Below, in pieces: positions 12,683 to 15,036 of a stretch of DNA of 15,036 bases. The translations under genes were made by a program, and so were the position numbers. The stretch comes from DATJXG01 sp035500455 (GTDB lineage: Bacteria > Acidobacteriota > Terriglobia > Terriglobales > Acidobacteriaceae), in NCBI GenBank assembly GCA_035500455.1, contig DATJXG010000449.1, positions 1 through 15,036 of the forward strand, read 5' to 3'. The notes under the pieces are model-generated. The model saw only the letters and a program-made list of their open reading frames with translations, did not search any database and was not told the DNA's origin. Every line of letters starts with the position of its first letter. The first letter of the stretch is position 1.

Positions 12683-14314
12683 TCAAATGCTAAGCGCTTC
12701 GCCTCTCTGCTTGCGGCTCAGTATTGAGTCAAAAATCACGCGGGAAACGAACACGGCGGTAAACAGATTCGCCAGTAGTCCAAAAATCAGCGTGACCGCG
12801 AATCCCTTCACCGGGCCGGTTCCGAACGTAAACAGGATGGCCGCCGAAACGATGGTGGTAACGTGCGTATCCACAATAGTGATCCAGGCATGGCTGAAGC
12901 CCTGCTCCACCGCCGAAGGCGGCGTCTTGCCGTTGCGTAGTTCTTCGCGGATGCGTTCAAAGATCAGCACATTCGAATCGACACCCATACCAACGGTCAG
13001 GATCACTCCCGCGATTCCCGGCAACGTCAAGGTCGCCCCGAAATATCCCATGAAGCCCAGCAGGATCACCAGGTTGAGAATCAGCGCCACATCGGCATTG
13101 ATTCCGGCCCCGCGATAGTACACCAGCATGAAAATCAGCACCGCCAGCATGCCGACGACCGCCGAACGCACGCCGGCGCGGATGGAATCCGCTCCCAGCG
13201 ACGGCCCGACCGTGCGCTCTTCCAGGTAGTCGATGCCTGCGGGCAGGGCCCCGGAGTTCAGCACCAGCGCCAGGTCCTTCGCGGTCTGCTCGCTCATGCC
13301 GCCGCCGCTGATGCGGCCCTGATCGTGAATCTGCTCGTTAATGGTTGCAACTTCGCGCACGCGATTATCCAGCACCACCGCCAGGCGGTCATTTACGTGC
13401 GACCCGGTGAAAGCGGCGAACTTCCGTCCGCCTTCATTGGTCAGGTTGAAACTCACTTCCGGCGCGTTGGTGTTGGAGTCGCGCCCCACTGAGGCGCCGC
13501 CCGCCCGCAGGTCTGCTCCGGCCACGGCCGAACTGCGGCTCACGATCCAGTACTGCGCCCCCGTGTCGTCACTGGAACGGCTCCCCAGGCTGCGGCCTTG
13601 CAGCAGGATCGTGTCCGGAGGCAGCATGCCGTTGTTCTGCGACAAGGCATCCTGCTCGCTGCTATAAGGACCGCCGATCACCTGCTTGATCTCCAGCATG
13701 GCGGAGGTCTGCATGATCTCTTTCACCCGCGCCGGGTCATCCACATCCGGGAGCTGTACCAGGATCTGATATTGGCCCAGGCCGTGGGGCTGGATGGTCG
13801 GCTCGGTTACGCCGAGCTGGTCAATGCGGTTGCGGATGGTTTCAATCGCCTGCGACACCGCCCGGCTCTTCAGATCGGACAGGTTTGACGGCTTCATGGT
13901 GAGCGTCCAGGTGTCCTGGGCGCTGGAGTTCAAGTCGTATTCCGGTAACCGGTCGCTTACGATGTCGCGCAGATCGGAGGTTGCGGAAGGCGGCACGCCT
14001 TTCATCACAATCTCATCGGGATGGTTCACCGGATCGGGCTTGGCGATTTCCGCGTAGTTGATCTTGCGGGTTTTCAGGTCTTCCTTGAGGCGATCCACGG
14101 CGCGGTCGGAATCGCCATTGACCGCGTCGTTGACCCGCACCTGCAGAATCAGGTGAGTGCCGCCCTTGAGGTCGAGCCCCAGGTGAATGCGGTTCGTCAT
14201 GGCCTGAAGCAGGCCGCTGCCCGACCAACTCGCAGGCAAGCCAAAGATTCCGTACACAAACACCAGCAGAGTGGCCGCGATCAGAATTAACTTCCAGCCT
14301 AGGTTCTTATTCAT
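12683..14314 (-). CDS. secD: Protein translocase subunit SecD
   Basis: A 543-residue RND-superfamily partner of SecF. The N-terminal helix (about 8-27) is followed by HLGLDLKGGTHLILQV (44-59), the conserved D1 region. A large periplasmic part (60-375) contains AVSQAIETIRNRIDQLGVTE (152-171), the P1 base, and FAAFTGSHVNDRLAVVLDNR (299-318). The membrane core has LNLVILLGFMGYFGATLTLP followed by GIAGVILTVGMGVDSNVLIF (413-452), then ERIREE, the D4-D5 hallmark with its acidic residue D446. The protein is shorter than E. coli SecD (615) but complete. ATG at 14314 has only a weak upstream AAGG. It sits between yajC and secF in the standard order, which supports one transcription unit. Confidence 0.96.
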   Translation of the reverse strand: MNKNLGWKLILIAATLLVFVYGIFGLPASWSGSGLLQAMTNRIHLGLDLKGGTHLILQVRVNDAVNGDSDRAVDRLKEDLKTRKINYAEIAKPDPVNHPDEIVMKGVPPSATSDLRDIVSDRLPEYDLNSSAQDTWTLTMKPSNLSDLKSRAVSQAIETIRNRIDQLGVTEPTIQPHGLGQYQILVQLPDVDDPARVKEIMQTSAMLEIKQVIGGPYSSEQDALSQNNGMLPPDTILLQGRSLGSRSSDDTGAQYWIVSRSSAVAGADLRAGGASVGRDSNTNAPEVSFNLTNEGGRKFAAFTGSHVNDRLAVVLDNRVREVATINEQIHDQGRISGGGMSEQTAKDLALVLNSGALPAGIDYLEERTVGPSLGADSIRAGVRSAVVGMLAVLIFMLVYYRGAGINADVALILNLVILLGFMGYFGATLTLPGIAGVILTVGMGVDSNVLIFERIREELRNGKTPPSAVEQGFSHAWITIVDTHVTTIVSAAILFTFGTGPVKGFAVTLIFGLLANLFTAVFVSRVIFDSILSRKQRGEALSI

Positions 14315-14336
14315 GGATGACTGCTCTACCTTGTCC

Positions 14337-14396
14337 GTAGTCGTCGGTCTTCAGCAAAAACCGCGCCCTTACTGACGACTGATGACCGAAGACTAC
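14337..14396. repeat. Inverted heptamer repeat overlapping the yajC stop
   Basis: The plus strand reads CTGACGA, CTGATGA, CCGAAGA and CTAC at 14372-14396, an imperfect 7-base tandem. The complement of 14337-14354 reads CTGAAGA, CCGACGA and CTAC, the same heptamer family in inverted orientation. GTAGTCGTCGG (14337-14347) and CCGAAGACTAC (14386-14396) pair at 10 of 11 positions. The right arm covers the TAG stop of yajC. Confidence 0.7.
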
Positions 14397-14719
14397 TTCG
14401 TGCTCGCCGCCTCCTCGCCAGTGATTACTGAAACCACCGAAGAGCGGCTGATCTCCAGCCGCAGATTGTCGGGCGGCACCCGCAGGTGAAGGTAATCCTC
14501 GCGCAGGGCCACGATGGTTCCCCGCAATCCGCCCTGCGTCACGACCTTGTCGCCCGTCTTCAATTCGCTCAGCATGTGCTGCCACTTCTTCTGCCGCCGC
14601 TGCTGCGGCATGATCAGGAGAAAATAGAAAATGGCGAAGATGAAAATGAGCGGGGCCACGCTCAGCCATCCCAAGCTGCCGCCTCCTGCCTGCGCCGCCA
14701 AGAAATATTGCATGTTCAT
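14393..14719 (-). CDS. yajC: Preprotein translocase accessory protein YajC
   Basis: A 108-residue small inner-membrane protein that associates with SecDF. It has one membrane helix, about 18-37, ending FYFLLIMPQQRRQKKWQHML (31-50), the family signature, followed by a small cytosolic domain with LKTGDKVVTQGGLRGTIVAL (53-72). The preceding residues are Gly/Ala-rich. The start is ATG at 14719 or the next in-frame ATG at 14713. An upstream in-frame extension to 14809 is unlikely, since it lies in repeat-like spacer DNA. No Shine-Dalgarno is seen; a TATAAG box at 14738-14743 would give a very short leader. It is followed by secD and preceded by tgt, the usual bacterial order. Confidence 0.94.
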   Translation of the reverse strand: MNMQYFLAAQAGGGSLGWLSVAPLIFIFAIFYFLLIMPQQRRQKKWQHMLSELKTGDKVVTQGGLRGTIVALREDYLHLRVPPDNLRLEISRSSVVSVITGEEAASTK

Positions 14720-14872
14720 GAAGGATTGGGTTTCAAACTTATAACATCCGTCTCCGCGGTCAGCCCCCGCATTTTGCATCCACAGAGGACGCAGAGCGTC
14801 CCGCTGCACGTCGTTTTCTCTATTTTGCCACGGGAGTTCTCGCGCTCTCAGGCCGGGGATCGGAGCTGCGTT

Positions 14873-14898
14873 GGATGGGCGAGACGCCCGTCCCTACA
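14873..14898. repeat. Hairpin repeat with CGTCCCTACA tail upstream of yajC
   Basis: GGATGGGCG (14873-14881) and CGCCCGTCC (14885-14893) form a 9-bp stem (one G-T pair) with loop AGA. The tail CGTCCCTACA (14889-14898) is identical to that at 12667-12676 and has the same orientation. The spacer between tgt and yajC (198 bases) also contains CCACAGAGGACGCAGAGCG (14780-14798), which looks like a common dispersed motif. Confidence 0.7.
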
Positions 14899-14917
14899 CC
14901 CCAGAAAGAAAACTGGC

Positions 14918-14937
14918 CTATTTCCCAAGGGAAATAG
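14918..14937. other. Perfect 9-bp inverted repeat at the tgt stop codon
   Basis: CTATTTCCCAAGGGAAATAG is symmetric except for the central AA. Its first three bases are the tgt stop on the minus strand. It is inside the coding frame and encodes the last residues ISLGK. It is not followed by a T-run and is not a terminator of the standard kind. Confidence 0.75.
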
Positions 14938-15036
14938 AATGACGCACCGCCCGCATGGTGTCAAGGTAGAAGCTCAGGTTGTGGATGGTGTTCAGGACCT
15001 GCGCCAGAACCTCATTCGACGCATAGAGATGCCGCA
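14918..15036 (-). CDS. tgt: C-terminal end of tRNA-guanine transglycosylase (partial)
   Basis: The last 39 codons of a gene that enters the window from the right, ending at TAG (14918-14920). The readable residues RHLYASNEVLAQVLNTIHNL, then SFYLDTMRAVRHSI, match the conserved C-terminal helices of bacterial Tgt, which end near H-L-Y, T-x-H-N-L-x-F-Y and M-R-x-x-R. The enzyme exchanges guanine for preQ1 at the wobble position of tRNAs for Asn, Asp, His and Tyr during queuosine synthesis. Its position upstream of yajC-secD-secF is the common bacterial order. The zinc-binding cysteines and catalytic aspartates lie outside the window. Confidence 0.88.
   Translation of the reverse strand, partial: RHLYASNEVLAQVLNTIHNLSFYLDTMRAVRHSISLGK

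Noticed and set aside
14720..14809. N-terminal extension of YajC to 14809
   Set aside because: The extension comes from spacer DNA with a dispersed-repeat look, and the family starts just before the membrane helix.
1..15036. CRISPR array, prophage, insertion sequence or toxin-antitoxin pair
   Set aside because: I saw no regularly spaced identical repeats, no transposase or integrase motifs and no small paired genes on either strand.

Overview
The window is about 15 kb of moderately GC-rich bacterial chromosome. It most resembles the phylum Acidobacteriota. The basis is the gene set: a tonB-exbB-exbD-exbD-TPR lipoprotein cluster, a tgt-yajC-secD-secF cluster, a split acyl-CoA carboxylase alpha subunit, and many short GC-rich palindromic repeats between genes. 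This is judged by eye and is not a phylogenetic placement. I found no rRNA, tRNA, CRISPR array, transposase or phage gene.

Left part (1-3493): a few bases of an unidentified gene end the left edge on the plus strand. Next come a FabG-type short-chain dehydrogenase (minus), a small exported protein with an Hcp-like fold pattern (plus), a zinc-free quinone oxidoreductase with a promoter that looks leaderless (plus), and a flavin-binding PPOX/Nim-type protein (minus).

Middle (3684-7420): a biotin carboxyl-carrier protein and a biotin carboxylase lie together on the minus strand. They look like the two halves of an acyl-CoA carboxylase alpha subunit; the carboxyltransferase is not in the window. 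Divergent from them is a multi-membrane GT-C (PMT/ArnT-like) glycosyltransferase.

Right part (7433-15036), all minus strand, reads from high to low coordinate. The first block is tgt (end only), yajC, secD and secF, the accessory part of the Sec export machine. A consensus -10 box then begins a second block: tonB, exbB, exbD, exbD and a TPR lipoprotein, closed by a good intrinsic terminator. Together these form an energy-transducing TonB motor. Its job would be to pass inner-membrane proton-motive force to outer-membrane receptors, while SecDF-YajC uses the same force to help export the envelope proteins.

The genes are mostly conserved housekeeping families. The unusual material is mainly in the spacers: nearly every gap in the right-hand blocks holds a different hairpin-forming repeat, some touching stop codons. 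I did not find convincing evidence of a wholly new system. The best leads are the secreted Hcp-like protein, the split carboxylase, the leaderless-type promoter, and the repeat-filled operon spacers.
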